Translations under genes and position numbers: made by a program
Notes under the pieces: generated by a model
What the model was told of the DNA's origin: nothing
Database searches by the model: none
The model's input: the letters and a program-made list of their open reading frames with translations, nothing else
Source: an uncultured Pseudomonadales bacterium
GTDB taxonomy: Bacteria; Pseudomonadota; Gammaproteobacteria; Pseudomonadales; Porticoccaceae
Reading direction: 5' to 3'
Assembly: GCA_943788445.1 (NCBI GenBank)
Contig: CALSQH010000003.1
Span: 868,001-932,000 of the forward strand
DNA: 64,000 nt
Shown: in pieces, positions 16,750-25,914 of the stretch
Numbering within the stretch: position 1 is the first letter of the stretch
Layout: each line of letters begins with the position of its first letter

Positions 16750-18909
16750 ATGGACGTTACCTCGATACTCAATCAATTAAATCCAGCACAGGAAGAAGCG
16801 GTTACCAGCGACAAGCCGCACCTATTGGTGTTGGCCGGCGCAGGTAGCGGCAAGACTCGCGTGCTAGTGCATCGCATCGCCTGGAAAATACAGGTCGACA
16901 ATATTTCACCCTACGGCCTTTTGGCGGTGACCTTTACCAATAAGGCCGCTCGAGAAATGCGCGAGCGTATCGACGAATTACTCGGGATGTCTCTGCGGGG
17001 CATGTGGGTGGGAACCTTTCATGGTCTTGCCCATCGACTGCTCAAAGCCCATTGGCGCGATGTAAATCTGCCGGAGAACTTCCAGATACTCGATTCTGAT
17101 GATCAGCTGCGACTGGTTAAGCGAGTGATGCGCAGTATGGATCTCGATGAGCAGCGCTGGCCACCCAAGCAGGCTCAGTGGTGGATCAATGGCCAGAAGG
17201 ATGAAGGCCTGCGAGCGGCGCATATACAGGAGACCAGTGATCCGCATCTGCTGACCATGCTGCGTATATACCGCGAGTATGAAGAGGTCTGTAATCGTAT
17301 CGGGGTAATCGATTTTGCTGAGCTATTACTTCGCGCACTGGAACTTTGGAAAAACAATCCTGCCGTTCTCGAACATTATCAGCAGCGCTTCCAACATATT
17401 CTGGTGGATGAATTTCAAGATACCAACGCCGTTCAATACGCCTGGTTGAGATTGCTGGCAGGAAAAGTTAGCGGTATTACCGCGGTTGGTGATGACGATC
17501 AGTCGATCTATGGCTGGCGCGGTGCAAAGGTCGAAAATATTCTTAGCTATGAGCGTCATTTTGCCGATACCCATACGGTAAAGCTCGAGCAAAACTATCG
17601 CTCCACCTCGAATATTCTCGGTGCCGCCAATGCGGTTATCGCTAAAAACGCCGAACGTCTGGGGAAAAACCTTTGGACAGATTCTGGTGAAGGCGAGCCG
17701 ATTGCGCTGTATGCAGCTTTTAATGAGCACGATGAAGCGCGCTATATCGCCGATCGTCTGCACAGCTGGGTTCAGCAGGGTAACCGTCGCGAAGACTCAG
17801 CCATTTTGTATCGCTCCAATGCCCAGTCGCGGGTCTTGGAAGCCGCCCTCTTGCAGGCAGATATTCCCTACCGTATCTATGGGGGTCAGCGTTTTTATGA
17901 GCGTTTAGAAATTAAAAATGCCCTTTCCTATCTGCGGCTAATGATGAACTGTCACGATGACACCGCGTTCGAGCGGGTAGTCAATGTGCCGCCCCGGGGT
18001 ATTGGTGATCGCACCGTTGAAATGATTCGCGAGGTTGCTCGCGAGCATCAGGTATCACTCTGGGCCGCTGCGGAAAAGATTGTGACTGAGAAGCGTATGG
18101 CCGCGAGAGCGACCAATGCGGTGGCGGTATTTATACAGCTGATCAATGAAATGAGTGGCCAGTTGGATGAGCTGCCGTTGCACGAACAGGCCGATCACGC
18201 TATTGATCGCAGTGGTCTGATAGAGATGCATCGCCGAGAAAAGGGTGAGCGCGGTCAGGCTCGGGTAGAAAACCTTGAGGAACTGGTTGGCGCCTGTCGC
18301 AACTTTGAGCCGGAAGATAAAGACCAGCCAATTCTGCCGCAATTTCTCGATCAGGTGGCGCTGGATTCTGGTGACCGTCAGGCTGATGAAGATCAGGATG
18401 CGGTGCAGTTGATGACGCTGCACAGCGCCAAGGGTCTAGAATTTCCATTGGTCTTTCTTGCCGGCATGGAGGAAAATTTATTCCCCCATAAAATGTCTTT
18501 GGAAGAGCCCGGGCGTCTCGAAGAAGAGCGGCGGCTGGCCTATGTTGGTATTACTCGAGCCATGCAAAAGCTCTATCTGACCTTTGCAGAGAGTCGCTCT
18601 ATTTACGGCAGTGAATCGTTTAATTCGGTATCGCGTTTTGTGCGTGATATCCCCAAAGATGTGATCGAAGAGGTTCGCCTGCAAAGTACTGTGAGCCGGC
18701 CCACCAGTTATGCGCGCGGCGGATTGAGTAGTGATCAGGGTGATGACACCGGTTTTGCGCTGGGTCAGGGAGTCAATCATCAGGTCTACGGGGAGGGGGT
18801 TATTTTGAATTTTGAAGGCAATGGGCCACGGGCTAGAGTTCATGTTAGCTTTGCCGACGTCGGCACAAAGATACTTATTCTAGCCTCGGCAAACCTGATC
18901 GCTCTTTAA
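16750..18909 (+). CDS. uvrD: DNA helicase II
   Basis: This 3'-5' superfamily 1 helicase acts in nucleotide excision repair and methyl-directed mismatch repair. I chose the ATG at 16750 (MDVTSILNQLNPAQEEAV) because it aligns with the E. coli start; an in-frame ATG at 16729 would add seven residues. Motifs: I, LAGAGSGKTRVLVHR (about residue 30); II, LVDEFQDTN (about 220); III, GDDDQSIYGWRGA; IV, LEQNYRST; V/VI, LMTLHSAKGLEFPLVF and EEERRLAYVGITRA. The C-terminal Tudor-like KF/GEG region is present (VYGEGVILNFEG). At 719 residues it matches UvrD, not Rep. No LexA box was found upstream. Confidence 0.95.
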   Translation: MDVTSILNQLNPAQEEAVTSDKPHLLVLAGAGSGKTRVLVHRIAWKIQVDNISPYGLLAVTFTNKAAREMRERIDELLGMSLRGMWVGTFHGLAHRLLKAHWRDVNLPENFQILDSDDQLRLVKRVMRSMDLDEQRWPPKQAQWWINGQKDEGLRAAHIQETSDPHLLTMLRIYREYEEVCNRIGVIDFAELLLRALELWKNNPAVLEHYQQRFQHILVDEFQDTNAVQYAWLRLLAGKVSGITAVGDDDQSIYGWRGAKVENILSYERHFADTHTVKLEQNYRSTSNILGAANAVIAKNAERLGKNLWTDSGEGEPIALYAAFNEHDEARYIADRLHSWVQQGNRREDSAILYRSNAQSRVLEAALLQADIPYRIYGGQRFYERLEIKNALSYLRLMMNCHDDTAFERVVNVPPRGIGDRTVEMIREVAREHQVSLWAAAEKIVTEKRMAARATNAVAVFIQLINEMSGQLDELPLHEQADHAIDRSGLIEMHRREKGERGQARVENLEELVGACRNFEPEDKDQPILPQFLDQVALDSGDRQADEDQDAVQLMTLHSAKGLEFPLVFLAGMEENLFPHKMSLEEPGRLEEERRLAYVGITRAMQKLYLTFAESRSIYGSESFNSVSRFVRDIPKDVIEEVRLQSTVSRPTSYARGGLSSDQGDDTGFALGQGVNHQVYGEGVILNFEGNGPRARVHVSFADVGTKILILASANLIAL

Positions 18910-18912
18910 GTG

Positions 18913-18944
18913 CTCTAAGTTAAGTACTCTAAGTTAAGTACTCT
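18913..18944. repeat. 14-base tandem repeat downstream of uvrD
   Basis: Two exact copies of CTCTAAGTTAAGTA (18913-18926 and 18927-18940) are followed by a partial third, CTCTA. Contains the short palindrome TTAAGTACT. It lies between uvrD and the TRAP gene. Probably slippage; no function is evident. Confidence 0.6.
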
Positions 18945-19001
18945 AGTTGAAAAGCAGGATAATTAAATTTAGTTAGATATTATAAAAATAAGGGGAAAAC
19001 C

Positions 19002-20090
19002 ATGCGTTTAATCTCACTGGCACTGATGTGCATTTTATTAATCGGCTGTGGCAGTGAAACCACATCAAACACTGAATCTGCAGGGGTAAAGCCGGAACAG
19101 AACTTTAAGTGGAAACTGGTAACCACCTGGCCAAAAAACTTCCCCGGCCTAGGCTTAGCGCCAGAGAACTTTGCTAAAAATGTTGAGCGCATGAGCAACG
19201 GGCGCTTAAAAATTAAAGTTTACGGTGCAGGGCAGATGGTTCCCGCCCTTGAGGTTTTCGACGCAGTTTCTCAGGGTACCGCCGAAGTAGGTCATGGCGC
19301 AGCCTATTACTGGAAGGGTAAAATTCCGGCCAGTGTATTTTTCACCGCTGTCCCTTTCGGTCTAAATGCCCAAGAGATGAATGCTTGGTTGCACTATGGC
19401 GGCGGGCTTGAATTGTGGCGTGAACTTTATGAGCCTTTCAACCTGATTCCCTTTGCTGCCGGTAATACTGGTGTACAAATGGCCGGTTGGTTTAATCGCG
19501 AAATCAAATCAATGGATGATATCCGCGGTCTGAGAATGCGGATTCCCGGATTGGGTGGTGAAGTGATCTCCCGCGCAGGTGGTATAGCTATCAATATTCC
19601 TGGCGGTGAACTATACACCTCCATGCAGACTGGCGTGATAGATGCCACGGAATGGGTTGGCCCCTACAATGATTTGGCCTTTGGTTTTCATCAGGTTGCC
19701 AAATACTACTATTATCCCGGCTGGCACGAGCCGGGTCCTACGCTTGAATTGGTGATCAATAAACAGGCCTATGACACTCTGCCGGCTGACCTGCAAGCCA
19801 TTGTTGAAGTTGCTGCTCGAGCGGCTAATCAGGATATGCTCGATGAGTACACGGCAAGAAACAATGCCGCGCTAGTTGAGTTGGTTGAAACTCACGGTGT
19901 GCAGGTTAAAAAACTTCCAGATGATGTTATTGACGGATTGCAGAGACTGTCTGTGGAAGTGGTAGAAGAGTTGGCCGCTGAGAATGAACTGTCGCGACGT
20001 ATCGCCGACTCGTTGAAAGCCTTTGCCGCACAGTCAAAGGCTTACCACGCTATTTCGGAAGAAGCCTATTACAACGCGCGGGAAAAATAA
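19002..20090 (+). CDS. TRAP transporter substrate-binding lipoprotein (DctP/TakP-like)
   Basis: The 362-residue periplasmic binding protein captures an organic acid for a TRAP transporter. It starts MRLISLALMCILLIGCG, a lipoprotein signal with the anchor Cys at about residue 16. WKLVTTWPKNFPGLGLAPE and GAAYYWKGKIPASVFF follow, wording close to TakP (2-oxoacid binding) proteins. IPGGELYTSMQTGVIDATEW is the conserved ligand region of the DctP family. No membrane subunits (DctQ, DctM) are next to it, so the partner must lie elsewhere. A lipid anchor is unusual for Gram-negative TRAP binding proteins. The ligand is inferred only. Confidence 0.85.
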   Translation: MRLISLALMCILLIGCGSETTSNTESAGVKPEQNFKWKLVTTWPKNFPGLGLAPENFAKNVERMSNGRLKIKVYGAGQMVPALEVFDAVSQGTAEVGHGAAYYWKGKIPASVFFTAVPFGLNAQEMNAWLHYGGGLELWRELYEPFNLIPFAAGNTGVQMAGWFNREIKSMDDIRGLRMRIPGLGGEVISRAGGIAINIPGGELYTSMQTGVIDATEWVGPYNDLAFGFHQVAKYYYYPGWHEPGPTLELVINKQAYDTLPADLQAIVEVAARAANQDMLDEYTARNNAALVELVETHGVQVKKLPDDVIDGLQRLSVEVVEELAAENELSRRIADSLKAFAAQSKAYHAISEEAYYNAREK

Positions 20091-20119
20091 TTGCAGGTAA
20101 GGAAAGTCTAAGCGCCAAT

Positions 20120-21568
20120 TTAGTTGCGCCAGAAGGTTGGCGTAAATAGCACTAGCAGCGTGAAGATTTCCAGCCGTCCCAACAGCATTCCCCAGCACAG
20201 CACCCATTTGGCAAAGCCATTAATTTCAGCGAAGTTAATGGCCACCTCACCCAAACCGGGGCCGAGATTATTCAGCGATGCCGCCGTCGCAGACCACGCG
20301 GTGACATAGTCGAGGCCTGAGGCTAACAGCAGTAAAACCATCAGATAGAAAATCGCCAGATAGGCGCCGAAAAAGGCCCAGATAGCATCGGCGACGCGGT
20401 TTGGTACGCGACGATTATGAATCTTGATCGGCAGTAGTGCATTGGGGTGAACCAGCCGGTAAATCTCGCGAAAACACTGCTGACCAAGAATTAACATACG
20501 ACCTATTTTAATCCCGCCGCCAGTCGATCCTGCACAGGCACCAAAGAACGATAAGAATATGAGGAAAAACGGTAAGAAAGTCGGCCAGGCACTGAAGTTG
20601 TCAGTCGAAAATCCAGTGGTGGTCATAATCGAGATAAGGTGAAAGCCACCCTGTCGAATGCTCTCATTCCAGCCGTAAGTACCACTGTAATAGAGGTACA
20701 GGCATGTAATTAAGATACCTATCAACAGTAGGTAAATGTACATTCTCGCTTCGGGGTCTGACCAGTAATGAGACAATTTACGGTCGTGCCAAACATGAAA
20801 ATGCAGGGCAAAATTGAGACCGGAGATAACCATAAAAAAGGCGCAGATAGCCATAATGGCTGAGCTGTCGAAAAAGCCGATACTCGCATCATGGGTTGAG
20901 AAACCGCCGATCGCCACTGTAGAGAAGCTGTGGCTGATCGCATCAAATCCAGACATCCCCGCAAGCCAATAAGCCAGCGCACAGGTGACAGTGAGCCCTA
21001 AATAGATTCTAAACAGTACATTGGCGGTCTCTCTAATACGCGGCGTGAGCTTGGAATCTTTCATCGGCCCCGGCGTTTCAGTGCGGTACAACTGCATGCC
21101 GCCGACACCGAGCATTGGCAGAATCGCCACGGCAATAACCACAATACCAATACCGCCTAGCCACTGTAGCTGTTGGCGATAATAAAGAATTGATTTGGGT
21201 AGATCATCAAGCCCAGAGATCACCGTTGCGCCGGTGGTGGTCAACCCAGAGACAGATTCAAACAGCGCGTTGATAAAGCTGAGATTAGGCGCCTCGGAAA
21301 GCATGAGTGGCAATGCGCCAAAAGTACTGAGTACTAGCCAAAAGAACACCGTGATTAAAAACCCATCACGGGTGCGCATATCCGCCGATTCCTGCTTGGA
21401 GGGCAACCAGAATGCCAGGCCTACAGCGAGAGTGATGGCAAATGCCAGTGCGAACATGGAATAGGTGTCTTCCCCATACAAAAGCGCCACCATAATAGGC
21501 GGCAGCATTGTAAGACTGAAAATCATCAGCAGTATGCCGAGTATCCGTGCAATGATATTGAGATGCAT
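20120..21568 (-). CDS. trkH: Trk potassium uptake system membrane protein
   Basis: TrkH is the K+-translocating membrane subunit, working with TrkA encoded directly upstream. I chose the ATG at 21568 (MHLNIIARILGILLMIF, 482 residues). A longer frame to 21655 would overlap trkA and begins with non-conserved sequence. Selectivity-loop sequences are present: SGLTTTGATVISGLDDLP, FSTVAIGGFSTHDAS, TTTGFSTDNFSAWP and SLNNLGPGLGEVAINF. About ten membrane helices can be seen. trkA and trkH are 13 bases apart, so they are cotranscribed. Confidence 0.94.
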   Translation of the reverse strand: MHLNIIARILGILLMIFSLTMLPPIMVALLYGEDTYSMFALAFAITLAVGLAFWLPSKQESADMRTRDGFLITVFFWLVLSTFGALPLMLSEAPNLSFINALFESVSGLTTTGATVISGLDDLPKSILYYRQQLQWLGGIGIVVIAVAILPMLGVGGMQLYRTETPGPMKDSKLTPRIRETANVLFRIYLGLTVTCALAYWLAGMSGFDAISHSFSTVAIGGFSTHDASIGFFDSSAIMAICAFFMVISGLNFALHFHVWHDRKLSHYWSDPEARMYIYLLLIGILITCLYLYYSGTYGWNESIRQGGFHLISIMTTTGFSTDNFSAWPTFLPFFLIFLSFFGACAGSTGGGIKIGRMLILGQQCFREIYRLVHPNALLPIKIHNRRVPNRVADAIWAFFGAYLAIFYLMVLLLLASGLDYVTAWSATAASLNNLGPGLGEVAINFAEINGFAKWVLCWGMLLGRLEIFTLLVLFTPTFWRN

Positions 21569-21581
21569 GAGTTTAGACGCC

Positions 21582-22964
21582 CTAAAAGAAGGTAAAACCG
21601 ACGGCGAAGAGTTTTTCAACCGCCTTGGTGTTGGACTTGTCCACAACAAAGACAATCACATGATCACCGCTTTCAATCACCGTATCGTGGTGGGCAATAA
21701 TGACTTCACCGTTGCGCACAAGTGCCGCTAAAGTAGATCCCGGTGGCGATTTAATGTCACCGATCGCGCGACCCACAACCTTAGAGCTTTTTTCATCACC
21801 ATGAACAATAATTTCCAGCGCTTCAGCCGCACCGCGCCGGAGTGAATGCACGCTGAGCATGTCGGCTTGGTGAACATGAGCGAGTAGTGAGCTGGTGGTC
21901 GCCTGTTGTGGCGAAATAGCAATATCAATAGCGCCGCCCTGCATCAGATCTGCGTAGACCGGGTTGCTGATTAGCGTCATTACTTTGCGCGCGCCGAGCT
22001 GCTTGGCCAATAGCGATGCGAGAATATTAACTTCGTCATCATTGGTGAGCGCGAGAAAAACATCGGCTTTGTCGATATTCTCATCAAGCAGTAATTCTTG
22101 GTCGGTAGCCGAGCCATTGAGGACAACGGTTTTATTGAGTTTCTCTGAGAGGTGTCGGGCACGCTCAGTCGAGCATTCAATAATCTTAATGTTGTAATCG
22201 TTCTCAAGCGCCTTGGCGAGGCGGAAGCCAATATTGCCGCCGCCAGCGATAACCAATCGTTGGTAAGGTTTTTCAAGGCGGCGCAGTTCGCTCATCACTT
22301 TGCGAATATTATTACGTGCGGCGACAAAGAACACCTCGTCGCCATCTTCAATCACGGTGTCTCCGGTGGGAAAGACGGCGCCATCTTTGCCGAACACTGC
22401 TGCTACACGGGCATCCACGTTGGGCATATGGTCTTTCAAGGTGCGCAGTTGCTGGCCAACTAGTGGGCCGTCTTTAACGGCGCGCAGGCCGACCAGTTGA
22501 ATGCTGCCATCGGCAAAATCCAACACCTGAAGTGCGCCAGGCTGCTCTACTAATTTTTGAATGTAATCGGTAACCACCTGCTCGGGGGTGATCATCACAT
22601 CCACCGGCATATGCTTATCGTTAAACAGCTTCGCTTGATACTTTGGATCGGTGTAGTTACGGGAGCGGATGCGGGCGATTTTGGTCGGTGTGTGAAATAG
22701 TGAGTAGGCAACCTGGCAGGCGATAATATTGACCTCGTCACTACTGGTCACGGCGACTAGCATATCGGCATCTTCGATGCCGGCATTAACCAGAACATTG
22801 GGATGCGAGCCAGTTCCGGCAACGGTGCGAATATCCAAACGATCTTGTAGCGCACGCAGGGCCTGTTCGTTAATGTCGACAACGGTGATATCGTTGTATT
22901 CCCGAGCTAGATTTTCTGCCAGGGTGCCACCTACCTGTCCTGCACCAACAATTACTATTTTCAT
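21582..22964 (-). CDS. trkA: Trk system potassium uptake regulator, NAD-binding
   Basis: The 460-residue cytoplasmic gating subunit of the Trk K+ transporter has a duplicated RCK layout. The first Rossmann motif is IVGAGQVGGTLAENLAREYN at the N-terminus. The second is VIAGGGNIGFRLAKALENDY near residue 235, each followed by a TrkA-C domain (VGQQLRTLKDHMPNVDARVA; SKVVGRAIGDIKSPPGSTLA). It lies between rsmB (two bases upstream) and trkH, the order rsmB-trkA known from E. coli. No irregularity was seen. Confidence 0.96.
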   Translation of the reverse strand: MKIVIVGAGQVGGTLAENLAREYNDITVVDINEQALRALQDRLDIRTVAGTGSHPNVLVNAGIEDADMLVAVTSSDEVNIIACQVAYSLFHTPTKIARIRSRNYTDPKYQAKLFNDKHMPVDVMITPEQVVTDYIQKLVEQPGALQVLDFADGSIQLVGLRAVKDGPLVGQQLRTLKDHMPNVDARVAAVFGKDGAVFPTGDTVIEDGDEVFFVAARNNIRKVMSELRRLEKPYQRLVIAGGGNIGFRLAKALENDYNIKIIECSTERARHLSEKLNKTVVLNGSATDQELLLDENIDKADVFLALTNDDEVNILASLLAKQLGARKVMTLISNPVYADLMQGGAIDIAISPQQATTSSLLAHVHQADMLSVHSLRRGAAEALEIIVHGDEKSSKVVGRAIGDIKSPPGSTLAALVRNGEVIIAHHDTVIESGDHVIVFVVDKSNTKAVEKLFAVGFTFF

Positions 22965-22966
22965 TA

Positions 22967-24292
22967 TTATTCCGGGTTGTTATCAGCCTTATTTTGGCAA
23001 GTTTTACGCAGGCGCGAGTAATAAAAACCGTCGTTGCCATTGACCACAGGAAACATTTGTCGCCCATAATCTGTTTTGATTCCCCAGCCTGCATCGATTT
23101 CACTCAACGCGGCATCAGGGGTTTCAGCCAAAAATTTCTCTATTACCTGATCGTTCTCATCCGGAAGAACCGAGCAGGTTGCATACAACAAAATGCCGCC
23201 ATCCTTCAGTGTTTGCCAAAGATTGCGCAACAGCTGCAGCTGCAATTCGGCTAGCTTAACAATATCTGTGGGTTTGCGCAGTAGTTTGATATCTGGATGA
23301 CGGCGAATAACGCCGGTTGCAGAGCAGGGAGCATCGAGCAAAATTCGATCAAAGGGTTTTTCATCCCACCAACTGTCAAGTTCACAGGCATCTGCAATCT
23401 TTAATTCTGCCTCTAGGCCAAGCCGAGTAAGGTTTTCCTCAACTCGCTGAATGCGCCGGCTTTCGAGCTCGACAGCCACTACTCTGCTTAGATCTGGCTG
23501 GGTTTCGAGAATATGGCAGGTTTTACCGCCCGGCGCACAGCAGGCATCTAAAACTAGCTGGCCTTTCTCTGTCATTAGTAATGCGGCGGCTAACTGCGCG
23601 GCTTCATCCTGAACACTGACGAAACCCTTATCAAAGTCGGGCAATTCAGTTACGTCCATGGGTGCTGCGAGTAAAATACCCTCGGTGCTAAATTGAGTAG
23701 CCGTGGCCGGAATATCCGCGACTTTTAATTGTTCAAGGTAACTTTCTCTGGATACCCGCTGTTGATTAATCCTTAAAATCATCGGCGCGCGCTGGTTGTT
23801 GGCGGCAATAATCGCCAGCGCTATTTTAGAGTCCCAGCTATTAAAGAGACTGTCCAGTAGCCACTGGGGGTGAGCGCGAGTATAAATGGGATTTTTGCTG
23901 AGCTTTTTTTCCAGTTCTTCGCGTTGACGTAAATAGTTTCGCAGTACCGCATTGACCAGACCTTTTGCCCAGGGCCGGTTGAGCTTTGCGACAGCGGCAA
24001 CCGTTTCGTTTATAGCGGCATGATCGGCGATTCGGGTATAAATAAGCTGGTAGAGACCGCTGGCCAGCAGGCCCTGAATTTCAAATTCTTTTTCACGCAG
24101 TGGCTTTTGCATAAGCTCTTTTAATAGCAGCTCTATAGCGGGGTACCAGCGCAGGGTCCCAAAACACAGCTCTTTCAGCAGTGCGACATCTTTTTCGGCA
24201 ACTTTGGGGGCGTATTCTGGTAGCAGAGCCGAAAGAGACTTACCGCGCAGAACTTGCGCAATAACCTCTGCTACAGCGGCGCGAGTGTTCAT
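22967..24292 (-). CDS. rsmB: 16S rRNA m5C967 methyltransferase
   Basis: RsmB (Sun/Fmu) methylates C967 of 16S rRNA. The 441-residue protein has an N-terminal NusB-like RNA-binding domain (LCFGTLRWYPAIELLLKELM, NETVAAVAKLNRPWAKGLVN). The SAM-binding loop LDACCAPGGKTCHILE, the DAPCSATGVIRRHPDIK motif and the catalytic TCS cysteine motif (LLYATCSVLPDEN) follow. The ATG at 24292-24290 overlaps the fmt stop as TGATG, indicating translational coupling. The order def-fmt-rsmB-trkA matches E. coli. Confidence 0.95.
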   Translation of the reverse strand: MNTRAAVAEVIAQVLRGKSLSALLPEYAPKVAEKDVALLKELCFGTLRWYPAIELLLKELMQKPLREKEFEIQGLLASGLYQLIYTRIADHAAINETVAAVAKLNRPWAKGLVNAVLRNYLRQREELEKKLSKNPIYTRAHPQWLLDSLFNSWDSKIALAIIAANNQRAPMILRINQQRVSRESYLEQLKVADIPATATQFSTEGILLAAPMDVTELPDFDKGFVSVQDEAAQLAAALLMTEKGQLVLDACCAPGGKTCHILETQPDLSRVVAVELESRRIQRVEENLTRLGLEAELKIADACELDSWWDEKPFDRILLDAPCSATGVIRRHPDIKLLRKPTDIVKLAELQLQLLRNLWQTLKDGGILLYATCSVLPDENDQVIEKFLAETPDAALSEIDAGWGIKTDYGRQMFPVVNGNDGFYYSRLRKTCQNKADNNPE

Positions 24293-25230
24293 CAATTGCC
24301 CAACTGTGTCTGAACAGAAAATAGCTTGGCACGGGATTTGAGGATTTCTGCTACAGGCATGCGCGATTTACCCGGCAGCTGTATTTCGGTTAATAGCAAC
24401 GACTGTTCGCCGCAGCTAACTAAAATTCCACGACTGTCGGCGCTGATTATCTGCCCTGCGGGCAGCGTTGATGACGGCCCCAACTCTGCCTGCCAAACTT
24501 TAATGCGAAGATCGCCAAGATTGGTATAGGCCGCGGGGAATGGATTAAAGGTGCGAACCCGTCGATCCAAAACAACCGCAGAGAGAGTCCAATCGATAAG
24601 CGCTTCAGCTTTATCAATTTTTGCGGCGTAACAGCTGAGCCTGTCATCTTGAACAACCCCCAGAGCAGTTCCGGCACCGAGGTGTGTCAGGGTGTTCAAT
24701 AGTGCCGGTGCGCCCAACTGTTCTAGCTTGACGTGCAATGTTGCGCTGCTCTCATGGTCTTCAATAGCACAGCGGGAAATGCTGAGCATGGCACCGGTAT
24801 CTAGACCCGCATCCATCTGCATAATAGTCACGCCAGTTTCCTCGTCGCCCGCTTCTATCGCCCGCTGAATCGGAGCGGCACCGCGCCAGCGCGGCAAAAT
24901 AGAGGCATGGACATTGATGCAGCCAAGTCGAGGGGTATCCAGAACCGTCTGGGGCAAGATAAGCCCATAGGCGACAACTACCATAATATCCGCCTGCAGT
25001 TCCGCTAAAATAGCTTGCTGCTCCGGGTCCTTAAGCGATTGTGGCTGAAAGACCGGCAGGTTATTCGCCGTCGCAAGGACTTTGACTGGGCTAGAGGTCA
25101 TTTTTTTACCACGCCCAGCGGGTCGATCTGGCTGAGTGTAGACCGCGATAACCGAATGTTGCGGGCTATTTAACAGGGCCTGCAGATGTGTTGCAGCAAA
25201 ATCAGGCGTTCCTGCGAAAATGATTTTCAA
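24292..25230 (-). CDS. fmt: Methionyl-tRNA formyltransferase
   Basis: Fmt formylates initiator Met-tRNA using 10-formyl-tetrahydrofolate. The 312-residue protein begins MKIIFAGTPDFAATHLQALL and contains the family signature HASILPRWRGAAPIQRAIEA with the catalytic His and Asp region (MQMDAGLDTGAML). The C-terminal OB-like domain begins around residue 205 (VRTFNPFPAAYTNLGD). It is spaced 12 bases from def and overlaps rsmB by one base, all in one operon. Confidence 0.96.
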   Translation of the reverse strand: MKIIFAGTPDFAATHLQALLNSPQHSVIAVYTQPDRPAGRGKKMTSSPVKVLATANNLPVFQPQSLKDPEQQAILAELQADIMVVVAYGLILPQTVLDTPRLGCINVHASILPRWRGAAPIQRAIEAGDEETGVTIMQMDAGLDTGAMLSISRCAIEDHESSATLHVKLEQLGAPALLNTLTHLGAGTALGVVQDDRLSCYAAKIDKAEALIDWTLSAVVLDRRVRTFNPFPAAYTNLGDLRIKVWQAELGPSSTLPAGQIISADSRGILVSCGEQSLLLTEIQLPGKSRMPVAEILKSRAKLFSVQTQLGN

Positions 25231-25242
25231 GCTGAAGTATTC

Positions 25243-25749
25243 CTATGCATTCTGTCTGTGAATTTTTTCGAGCTTTTTGCGAATGCGCTGACGCTTTAGC
25301 GGCGAGAGATAATCGACAAACAACTTGCCTTCAAGATGGTCGATCTCATGCTGTATACAGACCGCCAGCAGGCCGTGGGCCTCTTCTTCAAAGGCATTGC
25401 CCTCGCCGTCTAGGGCGCGGATTATGACATGGGCGGGTCGATCGATAGTTTCATAAAAACCGGGTACTGATAAGCAGCCCTCGTCATAGGGGTTGGTACT
25501 CTGATCGAGAACTTCAATCTCTGGGTTGATAAACACCCGCGGTGGAATGCCCTCTTCGCCCAAATCCATAACAATTACTCGCAGATGTACATCCACCTGC
25601 GAAGCGGCCAAGCCGATACCCTGAGCGTGCTTCATGGTGTCGAACATATCTGCAACCAGATGCTTGATCTTATCGTCAACTGCGGTGACCGGCTTAGCTA
25701 GGGTACGCAGCCTAGGGTCGGGAAATTCAAGAATATTTAATATTGCCAT
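25243..25749 (-). CDS. def: Peptide deformylase
   Basis: This metal enzyme removes the formyl group from new proteins, completing the job begun by Fmt next door. All three motifs are present in its 168 residues: GIGLAASQ (motif 1), EGCLSVPG with the metal Cys (motif 2), and [12 protein letters not shown] with the two metal His and the catalytic Glu (motif 3). First gene of the minus-strand def-fmt-rsmB-trkA-trkH group, divergent from the LysM gene. Confidence 0.97.
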   Translation of the reverse strand: MAILNILEFPDPRLRTLAKPVTAVDDKIKHLVADMFDTMKHAQGIGLAASQVDVHLRVIVMDLGEEGIPPRVFINPEIEVLDQSTNPYDEGCLSVPGFYETIDRPAHVIIRALDGEGNAFEEEAHGLLAVCIQHEIDHLEGKLFVDYLSPLKRQRIRKKLEKIHRQNA

Positions 25750-25914
25750 AGCGAATGTGATAGATTTTTAAAAAAAAGTTAAAAGCACTGCTACCATTAA
25801 GTTAACTCGGCGGCATTTTTCATTTTATACCTTATTTACAGGCAAACTTGGTAAGCGAGCTTAAGGATACTTGAAATTATACACTAACCCCGCCATGAGA
25901 AAGGACTCGCAAAT

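Noticed and set aside
21465..22500. Long plus-strand frames opposite trkA and trkH
   Set aside because: They are antisense shadows of well-recognised genes with no independent support.
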